A stretch of DNA of 64,000 bases, from the NCBI RefSeq assembly GCF_004329815.1, contig NZ_SJPE01000006.1, positions 62,001 to 126,000 of the forward strand, in the 5' to 3' direction. Position 1 is the stretch's first letter. Each line of letters begins with the position of its first letter. Under the pieces are notes generated by a model. It saw only the letters and a program-made list of their open reading frames with translations. It did not search any database and had not been told where the DNA came from. The DNA is from Flavobacterium silvisoli. GTDB lineage: Bacteria > Bacteroidota > Bacteroidia > Flavobacteriales > Flavobacteriaceae. Made by a program: the position numbers and the translations under genes. Positions 49,417 through 59,279 of this stretch are shown here, in pieces.

Positions 49417-51438
49417 ATGAAAAAAATACTGTTGCTCTTAGCGGGGTTGTTTTCAGTTGTCACACATTCACAGGAAACCATTCAAAAGGACTCTTTGAAA
49501 ACCGTGACGGTTGAAGCCAAGCGAAAAGGGCTGAAAAAATCACTTTCAGGAACTGCTAATACGACAGTGGTTACCAGCAAAGAATTGCTGAAAGCTGCCT
49601 GTTGTAACTTAGCTGAAAGTTTTGAAACCAATCCGTCCATCGATGTGAATTTCTCCGATGCTCTGACGGGTACCAAACAAATAAAAATGCTGGGATTAAC
49701 CAGTCCCTATATCATGATTACCGAAGAGAATGTTCCTTCGGTGCGCGGTGCTTCACAAGCCTATGGTTTGTCATTTACTCCGGGAACCTGGGTGGAAAGC
49801 ATTCAAATAACCAAAGGAGCCGGGAGCGTTGTTAACGGTTACGAAAGTATCTCGGGACAAATCAATACCGAATTGATCAAACCCATAAAGGATATTCCTT
49901 TCTTTCTGAATGCCTATGGTTCTACCGATTCTCGTTTCGAGTTGAACACACATTTCAATAAAAAAATATCCGATTATTGGGCCACCAGTTTATTTGTACA
50001 CGGTAATGCCCGTGTTGCTAAAAACGACATGAATGATGACGGTTTTTTGGATAATCCGTTGGGGAAACAGGTTAATATAGCTAACCGTTGGCAATACTCG
50101 AATCCGAAAACAGGCTGGGTTTCATTTTTAAATCTTCGATTTATGAAAGATGAGAAACAAACCGGAGAAGTCAATTTTGATCCCGACAGAGACAAGTTGA
50201 CGACCAATTATTGGGGTTCAGAAATCAATACCGAACGGTTGGATTTTACTTCCAAAGTCGGCTATGTTTTTAAAGATATGCCTTATCAAAGCATCGGTTT
50301 TCAGAATGCCTTCAGCAGTCACAATCAGCAATCGTACTTTGGTTTGAACCAATACAATATCAAACAACAAAGCTATTATTCGAATCTGATTTTCAATTCT
50401 ATTCTGAGTAATACCATGAATAAGTTTGCGGCCGGTTTGAATTTTACATATGATAAATATGCGGAATTTGTCAACCTGACAGACGTGGGACGTATAGACA
50501 ATTCGGCGGGTGCTTTTTTCGAATATACCTATGATAACGGAGATACGTTCAGTTATATTTTGGGCGGAAGATTTGACTACCACAACAGATTGGGGGGATT
50601 TTTTACGCCAAGACTGCATGTAAAATACAATCCATGGGAAAAAGCCGTGTTGCGATTTTCAGCCGGAAGAGGCAAACGCGCCGCCAATATTTTTGCCGAA
50701 AATCAGAATCTTTTTGCCAGTTCCAGAACTTTTCAGGTATTGGATTCAAACGGAAAAATCTATGGGTTAGATCCTGAAATTGCCTGGAATTACGGACTCA
50801 GTTTTACTCAAAACTTCAAATTGTTTGGCATGAACGCCGATACCACCATTGACTTTTACCGCACCGATTTTCAAAACCAAGCCGTGGTTGATGTGATGAA
50901 TTCGCCTCAAAAGGTTTTGTTTTATAATTTAAAAGGAAAATCGTATGCCAATAGTTTACAGCTCGATTTTAACTTAGAAATCATCAGGCATTTAAATTTA
51001 AGAACTGCTTACAAGTACTATGATATCTCTACCGATTATCTTTCAGGAAGCTATCAGCGACCGTTGCAGGCCAAGCACCGTTTCTTTGCCAATTTAGAAT
51101 ATGAAACCCACATAGTTGAAAAAGGAAAGCAATGGAAATTTGATTATACGTTCAATTGGTTGGGAAAACAACAATTACCTTATACGGCGAGTAATCCGGC
51201 TCAAGACCGTTTTGCTGATTTTTCTCCTTCATTTGCAGTGATGAATGCACAAATTACCCGAACTTTTTCGAGTACCTTTGAAGTGTATATCGGCGGAGAA
51301 AACATTGGGAATTACCGTCAGGATAAGGCTATTTTGGGAGCGAACGATCCTTTTGGGTCAAATTTTGACACTTCAATGGTGTACGCACCGGTATTCGGAC
51401 AAATGTATTACGCAGGATTGCGATTTAAAATAAAATAA
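49417..51438 (+). CDS. TonB-dependent receptor, probably for metal or metal chelate
   Basis: 673 residues, signal peptide to about residue 19. The plug domain spans about 30-165 (VTVEAKRKGLKKSLSGTANTTVVTSKELLKAACCNLAESFETNPSIDVNFSDALTGTKQIKMLGL, then ITKGAGSVVNGYESISGQINTEL). The outer-membrane barrel follows, ending in a terminal aromatic strand (MYYAGLRFKIK). The plug carries a C62-C63 pair not typical of siderophore receptors. No carboxypeptidase-like N-terminal domain and no SusD partner, so polysaccharide uptake is unlikely. Confidence 0.88.
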   Translation: MKKILLLLAGLFSVVTHSQETIQKDSLKTVTVEAKRKGLKKSLSGTANTTVVTSKELLKAACCNLAESFETNPSIDVNFSDALTGTKQIKMLGLTSPYIMITEENVPSVRGASQAYGLSFTPGTWVESIQITKGAGSVVNGYESISGQINTELIKPIKDIPFFLNAYGSTDSRFELNTHFNKKISDYWATSLFVHGNARVAKNDMNDDGFLDNPLGKQVNIANRWQYSNPKTGWVSFLNLRFMKDEKQTGEVNFDPDRDKLTTNYWGSEINTERLDFTSKVGYVFKDMPYQSIGFQNAFSSHNQQSYFGLNQYNIKQQSYYSNLIFNSILSNTMNKFAAGLNFTYDKYAEFVNLTDVGRIDNSAGAFFEYTYDNGDTFSYILGGRFDYHNRLGGFFTPRLHVKYNPWEKAVLRFSAGRGKRAANIFAENQNLFASSRTFQVLDSNGKIYGLDPEIAWNYGLSFTQNFKLFGMNADTTIDFYRTDFQNQAVVDVMNSPQKVLFYNLKGKSYANSLQLDFNLEIIRHLNLRTAYKYYDISTDYLSGSYQRPLQAKHRFFANLEYETHIVEKGKQWKFDYTFNWLGKQQLPYTASNPAQDRFADFSPSFAVMNAQITRTFSSTFEVYIGGENIGNYRQDKAILGANDPFGSNFDTSMVYAPVFGQMYYAGLRFKIK

Positions 51439-51455
51439 CGTTAAAAATAAATACA

Positions 51456-51797
51456 ATGAAAAATGTAATTCTAGGAATGTTGCTGATTTTTGCAGTATTT
51501 TCAACACAGGCACAACAGAAAAAAAATAAAAATGCCAAATACGAATTTGAGGTAAACGGCAATTGCGAACAATGTCAGAAACGCATACAAAAAGCTGCGT
51601 TTTCGGTGCTGGGAGTAAAAAGTGCCGAGTGGCGCATTGACGATCATATCCTGCATTTGGTTATCAATGAAGAAAAATGTTCTGTTTCGGATGTAAAAAA
51701 AGCCATAGCTAAAGTTGGACACGATACCGATGAAGTGAAGGCTGAAGATTCGGTTTACGAAAATCTCCACTCGTGTTGTAAATACGAAAGAAAATAA
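51456..51797 (+). CDS. Secreted heavy-metal-associated (HMA) domain protein
   Basis: 113 residues with signal peptide (to TQAQ). The mature part is an HMA ferredoxin-like fold: EFEVNGNC37-EQ-C40-QKRIQKAAFSVLGVKSAEW ... VSDVKKAIAKVGHDTDEVKA. A C-terminal CC pair (C107-C108) is added. CxxC in this fold binds Cu(I) or similar soft metals. It follows the receptor by 18 bp, completing a three-gene cassette with a shared terminator. Confidence 0.88.
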   Translation: MKNVILGMLLIFAVFSTQAQQKKNKNAKYEFEVNGNCEQCQKRIQKAAFSVLGVKSAEWRIDDHILHLVINEEKCSVSDVKKAIAKVGHDTDEVKAEDSVYENLHSCCKYERK

Positions 51798-51805
51798 GAC
51801 TAAAG

Positions 51806-51830
51806 ACTCCTCATATGAGGAGTTTTTATT
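51806..51830 (+). terminator. Terminator of the metal cassette
   Basis: The 7-bp stem ACTCCTC/GAGGAGT (51806-51812 with 51817-51823), extendable through the ATAT centre, runs into a T tract. Confidence 0.75.
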
Positions 51831-51863
51831 TTGAAATACTTTCGACTAATAATTTTATCTTTA
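51830..51863 (+). promoter_or_regulatory. Promoter of the carbonic anhydrase gene
   Basis: TTTG (51830-51833) and TATCTTTA (51856-51863), one base off the -7 consensus, are 22 bp apart. Confidence 0.4.
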
Positions 51864-51891
51864 CGGCAACTAACGAATTAGCAACTTCTTT

Positions 51892-52527
51892 ATGAGTGAT
51901 TTCTATAAAAAGATACTGGATAACAACAAGCAGTGGGTAGAGAACCAATTGAAAATAGATCCGAATTATTTCAAAGATTTATCCCAAGGACAAAGACCTC
52001 CTTTGTTGTGGATTGGTTGTTCAGACAGTCGTGTTCCGGCTAACGAAATCATAGGTGCCAAGCCGGGAGAAGTATTTGTTCATCGTAATATTGCCAATAT
52101 GGTAGTGCATTCGGATATGAACATGCTGAGCGTTTTGGATTATGCCGTGAATGCGCTGAAAATAAAACATGTTATTGTCTGCGGTCATTATGGTTGTGGT
52201 GGAGTCAAAGCAGCGATGGGCAACAATTCAATCGGGATTATCGACAACTGGATTCGCCATATTAAAGACGTGTACCGTTTGCACCATCAGGAACTCAATG
52301 CCATTGAAAATGAAAATGACCGATTCAACCGCTTTGTAGAAATTAATGTTATCGAACAAGTTTATGATTTGGCTAAAACTTCTATAGTACAGTCGGCCTG
52401 GAACAATGGACAGGAATTGTCACTTCACGGTTGGGTATACGGGTTAAACTCGGGCTTTGTAACCGATTTGAATGTAAATTTCAGCAGCAACAAAGATTTG
52501 GATGACGTTTATCAATTAGAATTTTAA
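51892..52527 (+). CDS. can: Beta-class carbonic anhydrase
   Basis: 211 residues. Zinc ligands C43, H99 and C102 are present, and the D45-R47 dyad sits in CSDSRVPANEI; the second motif is CGHYGCGGVKAAM. HRNIANMV and the ENVIEQVYDLAKTSIVQSAW-like helix are typical. No signal peptide, so it is cytoplasmic. It interconverts CO2 and bicarbonate. Its stop overlaps the start of the DUF2490 gene (TAATG). Confidence 0.94.
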   Translation: MSDFYKKILDNNKQWVENQLKIDPNYFKDLSQGQRPPLLWIGCSDSRVPANEIIGAKPGEVFVHRNIANMVVHSDMNMLSVLDYAVNALKIKHVIVCGHYGCGGVKAAMGNNSIGIIDNWIRHIKDVYRLHHQELNAIENENDRFNRFVEINVIEQVYDLAKTSIVQSAWNNGQELSLHGWVYGLNSGFVTDLNVNFSSNKDLDDVYQLEF

Positions 52528-53270
52528 TGCGAAAGGTTCTCTTGTTATTTGGTTTTTTACTGGTTTCAAATTTGCATTTGAATGCTCAATCGTTAAAACA
52601 GGATCAGCGGGTTTGGTTTGCCTATGCCGGGCAATATAAGGTTGCCGAACATTGGGGATATCATATCGAAGCTCAATTCAGAATGGACAACCAGTTAGAG
52701 CAAAACCTCCAAAACCTGTATCGAATTGGAGCTGTTTATTTTATATCGTCCACTAAAAATCTGACCGCCGGCTATGCTCTAGTCAACACTTTTGATACCG
52801 GTAAGGAACATTTTTTTAAAGAAAACCGAATTTGGGAGCAGTACCAATACACCAAAAAATGGCATGCCGATAAAAATATGATGTTGCACCGGCTGCGTTT
52901 GGAGCAACGTTGGGTAGGTTCTTTGGGAACTGTTGACGGGAATGTGGTTTCTATGGGAAGCAATTATCAAAACCGATTGCGCTATTTCAATCGAAATTTG
53001 TTTCATATTGCCAATTTAAAAGCTACCGATGAAGAGATTTACGCCGTTTTGCAAAATGAAATTTTCATCAATTTAGGAGATAATAAAGTCAATTCGAATG
53101 TTTTTGACCAGAATCGGTTCTTAATAGGGTTGGGGTTGAATTATAATAATCACATACGATTGGAATTAGGGTACATGAATCATTTTGTGAATTCTAATGC
53201 CAAAGTTGATACCATGAATCACACGGTTTCGATCTCATTGATTCAAAATCTGAATTTGCAAAAACAATAA
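52527..53270 (+). CDS. DUF2490 domain-containing protein
   Basis: 247 residues with a signal peptide (to about LNAQ). The DUF2490 pattern includes QRVWFAYAGQYKVAEHWGYHIEAQFRMD, ENRIWEQYQYTKKW, MLHRLRLEQRWVG, NRLRYFNRNLF and IRLELGYMNHF. It is predicted to be an outer-membrane beta barrel of about ten strands of unknown function. Coupling to the carbonic anhydrase gene by a 1-bp overlap is notable. Confidence 0.85.
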   Translation: MRKVLLLFGFLLVSNLHLNAQSLKQDQRVWFAYAGQYKVAEHWGYHIEAQFRMDNQLEQNLQNLYRIGAVYFISSTKNLTAGYALVNTFDTGKEHFFKENRIWEQYQYTKKWHADKNMMLHRLRLEQRWVGSLGTVDGNVVSMGSNYQNRLRYFNRNLFHIANLKATDEEIYAVLQNEIFINLGDNKVNSNVFDQNRFLIGLGLNYNNHIRLELGYMNHFVNSNAKVDTMNHTVSISLIQNLNLQKQ

Positions 53271-53356
53271 TACAGTTTAACTTTTTATAAAGTATTTATC
53301 CGAAAAAAAGGATTAATTTCACGCTCAATTTTTTATCCACTTTAATTTTATAATAC

Positions 53357-54040
53357 ATGAATGACTTTAATTGGATGCAATTACTGAATCCTGAATTTTA
53401 CATTACCATGTCGATTGGCGGTGTACAAGTGGGTCTTTGGATTGTATTGTTTATAGTATTTGCCGAAACCGGACTTTTTGCTGGTTTCTTTTTGCCCGGT
53501 GACAGTTTGCTATTCCTGGCCGGAATCTACAGCCGTGATTTAATCGAGAATTTTTCATTCATACCAAGTGATTTGGTAAACGTAACTTTATTGGCCGTAT
53601 TGGTAGCCGTAGCCGGAATTTTGGGCAATATGATGGGCTATTGGTTTGGTGCCAAAAGCGGGTATTACCTATACAAAAAGGAAGACAGTTTCTGGTTTAA
53701 AAAGAAATACTTAATCCAGTCAAAAGATTTCTTCGAAAGATATGGTGGAAAGGCTATCATTTTTGCCCGTTTTTTACCAATAGTCAGAACTTTTGCTCCT
53801 ATAGTTGCCGGAATTGTAACCATGGACAAAAAGAAATTCATGTTTTATAATATAGTCAGTTCTTTCCTTTGGTCGTTTATTCTGATTTTCTCAGGACACT
53901 ACTTATACGGAATGTTCCTGGATAAATTTAACATCGATTTGAAGAAGCATATAGAGGTTATTGTGATAGTAATCATCATTATTTCCACTTTTCCTGTACT
54001 TCTCAAGGTTTTTAAGAAAACACCGGAACAAGCAGAATAA
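53357..54040 (+). CDS. DedA family membrane protein
   Basis: 227 residues. The SNARE-associated/VTT domain has ETGLFAGFFLPGDSLLFLAG, then GNMMGYWFGAKSGYYLYK and FFERYGGKAIIFARFLPIVRTFAPIVAGIVTMDKKKFMFYN, including the conserved FxR..P and R residues. Members recycle undecaprenyl phosphate or move phospholipids across the membrane. It is a single gene with a terminator shared with groEL. Confidence 0.9.
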   Translation: MNDFNWMQLLNPEFYITMSIGGVQVGLWIVLFIVFAETGLFAGFFLPGDSLLFLAGIYSRDLIENFSFIPSDLVNVTLLAVLVAVAGILGNMMGYWFGAKSGYYLYKKEDSFWFKKKYLIQSKDFFERYGGKAIIFARFLPIVRTFAPIVAGIVTMDKKKFMFYNIVSSFLWSFILIFSGHYLYGMFLDKFNIDLKKHIEVIVIVIIIISTFPVLLKVFKKTPEQAE

Positions 54041-54070
54041 AAAAACGCCTCAAATTTTGAGGCGTTTTTA
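54041..54070. terminator. Bidirectional terminator between dedA and groEL
   Basis: A near-perfect palindrome: AAAACGCCTCAAA pairs with TTTGAGGCGTTTT and is flanked by A and T tracts. Confidence 0.85.
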
Positions 54071-54089
54071 GTTTTATTATGATTATATA

Positions 54090-55730
<1,641 letters not shown>

Positions 55731-55766
55731 TTATTTAGTAAAATTTGTTGATTTGATTTTTTGGAA

Positions 55767-56042
55767 TTAGATAATTGCAAGAATGTCATCTTCGCGCATG
55801 ATTAAATAATCTTTTCCGTTGAATTTTAAATCGGTTCCAGCGTATTTGCCATAAAGAACGGTGTCTCCGACTTTAACGGTCAAAGGTTCGTCTTTTTTAC
55901 CGTTTCCTACAGCAACAACAGTTCCTTTTTGCGGTTTTTCTTTTGCGGTATCCGGTATGATAATTCCAGATGCCGTTTGGGTTTCTGCCGGTGCAGGTTC
56001 CACAATAACTCTGTCTGAAAGGGGTTTAATGTTTAATGCCAT
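55767..56042 (-). CDS. groES: Co-chaperonin GroES
   Basis: 91 residues. [44 protein letters not shown] contains the mobile loop that docks on Gro[36 protein letters not shown] is the conserved end. First gene of the groESL operon. Confidence 0.97.
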   Translation of the reverse strand: MALNIKPLSDRVIVEPAPAETQTASGIIIPDTAKEKPQKGTVVAVGNGKKDEPLTVKVGDTVLYGKYAGTDLKFNGKDYLIMREDDILAII

Positions 56043-56113
56043 AATTATAAATGTTTATGTTATTTTGAATGTTTGGTTTCGATTTTTTCAGAAATTGTGC
56101 CAAGGCTTTAAAA

Positions 56114-56150
56114 CTGACATTTTTTCCTAAAAAAAATGCCAGCATGTCAG
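56114..56150 (-). promoter_or_regulatory. Inverted repeat upstream of groES, possible heat-shock operator
   Basis: CTGACAT (56114-56120) and ATGTCAG (56144-56150) are perfect inverted arms 23 bp apart in the groES upstream region. The right arm overlaps the loop of the secG terminator, so part of the symmetry may be fortuitous. Confidence 0.35.
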
Positions 56151-56160
56151 CGCTGGCATT
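56129..56160 (-). terminator. Terminator of secG
   Basis: A 9-bp perfect stem, AATGCCAGC (56135-56143) with 56152-56160, is followed on the minus strand by a run of eight T. Confidence 0.8.
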
Positions 56161-56180
56161 ATATTGTTAAGTGGTATTCC

Positions 56181-56522
56181 TTATTTTTTTTCAGACTCAG
56201 GAGCAACTGGTTTTGCCGGAGTCGTAGTAGCCGGTTTAGCAGGGGCAACCGATTCTTTTTCGTCAATGATTTTGGAATTAGCATCGCTCAGACTTCCGGA
56301 GAAACTTAAGCTTGATAACAAAATCAAAACGATTAAGACAGTGGCCAGCGTCCAAGTACTTTTATCTAAAAAGTCTGTTGTTTTTTGTACACCTCCCATT
56401 TGGGTTGATCCGCCTAATGAAGAAGATAAACCGCCTCCTTTTGGGTTTTGTACCATGATTACAATAATCAATAGAAAACAAACTATTGTGATTAATACTA
56501 AAAAGATTGAAAATGTGCTCAT
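56181..56522 (-). CDS. secG: Preprotein translocase subunit SecG
   Basis: 113 residues. It has two membrane helices (about 4-24 and 57-75) and the SecG motif QNPKGGGLSSSLGGSTQMGGVQKTTDFLDK between them. A Pro/Ala/Thr-rich tail follows. It aids SecYEG protein export. It lies 4 bp after the TPR-like gene, in a minus-strand operon with lptE. Confidence 0.9.
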   Translation of the reverse strand: MSTFSIFLVLITIVCFLLIIVIMVQNPKGGGLSSSLGGSTQMGGVQKTTDFLDKSTWTLATVLIVLILLSSLSFSGSLSDANSKIIDEKESVAPAKPATTTPAKPVAPESEKK

Positions 56523-56526
56523 TATT

Positions 56527-57351
56527 TTAATTGTTATTTTGTTGTACTATTTTAATATCCGAAATACGGTCTGCAAAGAAACTACTTTTTTCCGGATATT
56601 TCAAAATTAATATTTCATAGGCCTGAATTGCTTTGGAATATTTTTTCTGTTCCAAATAAACACGGGCTAAAGTTTCGGTCATCAGATGGCTGGTGTCTTC
56701 GGCAATCGGTTCAATGGCGGGCAAAACAGCATCTTTGGCAATAGGCGAAATCTTCGGATTGTTTTCGATGAATTTGTCAATCAGTTCCAGTTTTTTCTTT
56801 TTATTTTCATCGATGGCGGCAATTGGTTGTGTGGTTTCTTCTCTTACAATTGGTTTTAATCGTGACAATTGCAGCCACTCCTGAAATGAATGTTTTTCAT
56901 TTCTGGAAAACTCGAGTGGTTTGCCTATGGCGAGTTTTTCTTCTGCTTTTTGCTCTTCAGTGGGCGTTGCTTCTTTTATAGAAGTCAATATAGATTGTTC
57001 TAAAGGATCAATTTCAGATTTTTTGCCTTCTACTACGATGATTTCACTGCCAACAACGTTCATGTTCATCAATTCTTCCAGTTTCTTTTCATACAATCCT
57101 TTTTGAACGGCAACAAAAGAGTCGGAAGTAATAAAGTCAAATAGGACGCTTCGGTCAGTAGTATAAGCGGCGCAAACTTTTAAGGCATAGTTATAATTGA
57201 AACTATCCTGATTGTACAAATGCTTCAGTTTCAAAACACGGGCACTTTGAAAATACGGAAACGCCGAAAGTACATTGTCCAACGTGTCAGCATACCGGTC
57301 GTTAATGGCTTCGGGTTTGTTGAGTAAATATGTAAAATCAGTTAAATTCAA
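56527..57351 (-). CDS. Hypothetical protein with C-terminal TPR-like repeat
   Basis: 274 residues, no signal peptide. The N-terminal part (1-120) is helical, with a YALKVCAAYTTDRSVLFDFI segment that recurs in flavobacterial homologues. A charged linker follows. The last 50 residues resemble one tetratricopeptide unit (LARVYLEQKKYSKAIQAYEILILKYPEKSSFFADRI). Placed between lptE and secG, so a role in export is possible but not shown. Confidence 0.75.
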   Translation of the reverse strand: MNLTDFTYLLNKPEAINDRYADTLDNVLSAFPYFQSARVLKLKHLYNQDSFNYNYALKVCAAYTTDRSVLFDFITSDSFVAVQKGLYEKKLEELMNMNVVGSEIIVVEGKKSEIDPLEQSILTSIKEATPTEEQKAEEKLAIGKPLEFSRNEKHSFQEWLQLSRLKPIVREETTQPIAAIDENKKKKLELIDKFIENNPKISPIAKDAVLPAIEPIAEDTSHLMTETLARVYLEQKKYSKAIQAYEILILKYPEKSSFFADRISDIKIVQQNNN

Positions 57352-57370
57352 TTGTTTCAGGATTTAGAAT

Positions 57371-57874
57371 TTACCATTTGGCTAAGGAAGCATTGAAAAC
57401 ATCTTGTGTGATTCGTTCAAAAATTTCATCTATGTATCCATTGAGTGTTGAGCCCGTAGGCAGTTCAATGCCATCATAATCGCGGTAAAATGAAAAGCGT
57501 TTTTCAAAGTTGTCACTTTCCTTATTTTTATTGATGAAGCGAACATTTACTGTGATGGTCAATCGGGTTTGTGCTGCTTTTTGATCGGCGGTAGCAGTCA
57601 TCGGCGTGGCATTGTAGCTTACAATTTCACCTTCGTAAACCAAGTCGCCGTTGGTATTGGTCAGATTCAAATTAGTTTGATTCTGAATGATTTCTTGCAG
57701 TTTTATGGTAAAAGTACGCTCAATGCCCGGTTCAACTATGTCAGCATTGTTTTGAAAATAATTCACCTGAAAGGTCTTGGCATCAATTTTTCCTGTTCCG
57801 GTAAAATTGTATACTGAGCAGCTGTTCAGGCTAAAAAAAACGAAAGCACAGAGTATGTATTTAAAAATCTTCAT
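57371..57874 (-). CDS. lptE: LPS assembly lipoprotein LptE
   Basis: 167 residues. The lipoprotein signal has lipobox SLNSC with the acylated cysteine at 19. SVYNFTGTGKIDAKTFQVNYFQNNADIVEPGIERTFTIKLQEIIQNQTNLNLTNTNGDLVYEGEIVSY is the LptE-like fold of Bacteroidota. It plugs LptD in the outer membrane for LPS insertion. lptD is not in this window. Confidence 0.88.
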   Translation of the reverse strand: MKIFKYILCAFVFFSLNSCSVYNFTGTGKIDAKTFQVNYFQNNADIVEPGIERTFTIKLQEIIQNQTNLNLTNTNGDLVYEGEIVSYNATPMTATADQKAAQTRLTITVNVRFINKNKESDNFEKRFSFYRDYDGIELPTGSTLNGYIDEIFERITQDVFNASLAKW

Positions 57875-57929
57875 GGCTCAAATATAACCATTATTGGGTT
57901 TAAGGATTGCTTTTTTTGGGGTTTTACCT

Positions 57930-59192
57930 TTACAAATTGAACTGTTTTATTTTTCGGTAAAGTGTTCGCTCAGAAATGCCCAATTCATCAGCCGCGGCTT
58001 TTCGTTTTCCTTTGTTCCGTTCCAATGCTTTTTTGATCAGTTCCAGTTCTTTGGCTTCTAGACTCAGCGTTTCTTCTTCCTCCACAGTTTCGGCCATTAA
58101 ATAATTGGTGTCGTCTTCATCATCAAATTCCTCTTGTTGCGATTGGGTTGGAGTAGGAATGATGTTCATTCTCGGCTCGTCTTCAAAAGCAATTTCTTTT
58201 TCATTAACCGTTGAGCCATATACTTTTTGAATCAAACTCGGATTGATGTCCTGCACTTTACTGCCGTTTTTCATCAATTCCAGTGTTAGTTTCTTCAAGT
58301 CGTTCAAATCGCTTTTCATGTCAAAAAGCACTTTGTATAAAATATCCCTTTCGGTAGCAAAATCACCTTCTGCTTTTTTTCCGCCTATAACCGATGGTAA
58401 AGCGGTGCCTTCTAAAGGCAAATACGATTGCAGGGTTTGTAATGATATGTCGCGATTGGTCTCTAAAACAGAAAGTTGTTCGGCTACATTGCGCAACTGG
58501 CGTATGTTCCCGCTCCAACGGTATTTTTGTAAAAACTGAACAGCATCTTCGCTAAGCTTGATTGGAGGCATTTTGTATTTATGGGCAAAATCAGAAGCGA
58601 ATTTTCGGAACAATAAATGAATGTCGTCTTTACGGTCTCTCAAAGGAGGCAACGGAATGTCAACCGTACTCAGGCGGTAATACAAATCCTCACGGAATTT
58701 ACCTTTTTGGATGGCCTCAAACATATTTACATTGGTGGCCGCAACGATACGCACATTAGTTTTTTGTACTTGAGACGAACCTACTTTAATGAATTCACCA
58801 TTCTCCAATACACGCAACAAGCGTACTTGAGTGGTAAGGGGCAGTTCTCCTACTTCATCTAAAAAAATAGTACCGCCGTCAGCCACTTCAAAATAGCCTT
58901 CGCGGGTATTCGTTGCACCGGTAAAAGCTCCTTTTTCGTGCCCGAACAATTCACTGTCAATCGTTCCTTCGGGAATCGCGCCACAGTTAACGGCTATGTA
59001 TTTGCCGTGTTTTCGGTGTGAAAGCGAATGGATAATTCTCGGAATACTCTCTTTACCCACGCCACTTTCCCCTACTACCAATACGGAAATATCAGTTGGG
59101 GCAACCTGTATGGCTTTCTCGATGGCGCGGTTGAGTTTCGGGTCGTTTCCGATAATCTCAAAACGTTGTTTGATGCTTTGAACGGATTCCAT
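57930..59192 (-). CDS. Sigma-54-interacting transcriptional activator (AAA+ and Fis HTH, no receiver)
   Basis: 420 residues. The AAA+ domain begins almost at once, with Walker A GESGVGKE (41-48), the sigma-54 contact loop GAFTGA (88-93), Walker B FLDE and R-finger region RLRQ-like segments. A Glu/Asp-rich linker (about 280-365) leads to a Fis-type helix-turn-helix (NKGKRKAAADELGISERTLYRKIKQFNL). There is no N-terminal receiver or GAF domain, so activity may be set by expression level or a partner. It lies between miaB and lptE on the same strand. Confidence 0.9.
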   Translation of the reverse strand: MESVQSIKQRFEIIGNDPKLNRAIEKAIQVAPTDISVLVVGESGVGKESIPRIIHSLSHRKHGKYIAVNCGAIPEGTIDSELFGHEKGAFTGATNTREGYFEVADGGTIFLDEVGELPLTTQVRLLRVLENGEFIKVGSSQVQKTNVRIVAATNVNMFEAIQKGKFREDLYYRLSTVDIPLPPLRDRKDDIHLLFRKFASDFAHKYKMPPIKLSEDAVQFLQKYRWSGNIRQLRNVAEQLSVLETNRDISLQTLQSYLPLEGTALPSVIGGKKAEGDFATERDILYKVLFDMKSDLNDLKKLTLELMKNGSKVQDINPSLIQKVYGSTVNEKEIAFEDEPRMNIIPTPTQSQQEEFDDEDDTNYLMAETVEEEETLSLEAKELELIKKALERNKGKRKAAADELGISERTLYRKIKQFNL

Positions 59193-59204
59193 TTTTTTAA
59201 TTGA

Positions 59205-59279
59205 TTAATTGATAATTAACAATGGATAATTGATTTAGAGATCCTAATTATCAATTATCCATTATCAATTGTTAATTCA
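59205..59279. repeat. AT-rich imperfect inverted repeat between miaB and the sigma-54 activator
   Basis: AATGGATAATTGAT (59221-59234) is exactly complementary to 59250-59263. Outer ATTGATAATTAAC and ATCAATTGTTAATT arms pair less well. It could be a hairpin after miaB or a remnant of an AT-rich repeat. Confidence 0.6.
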
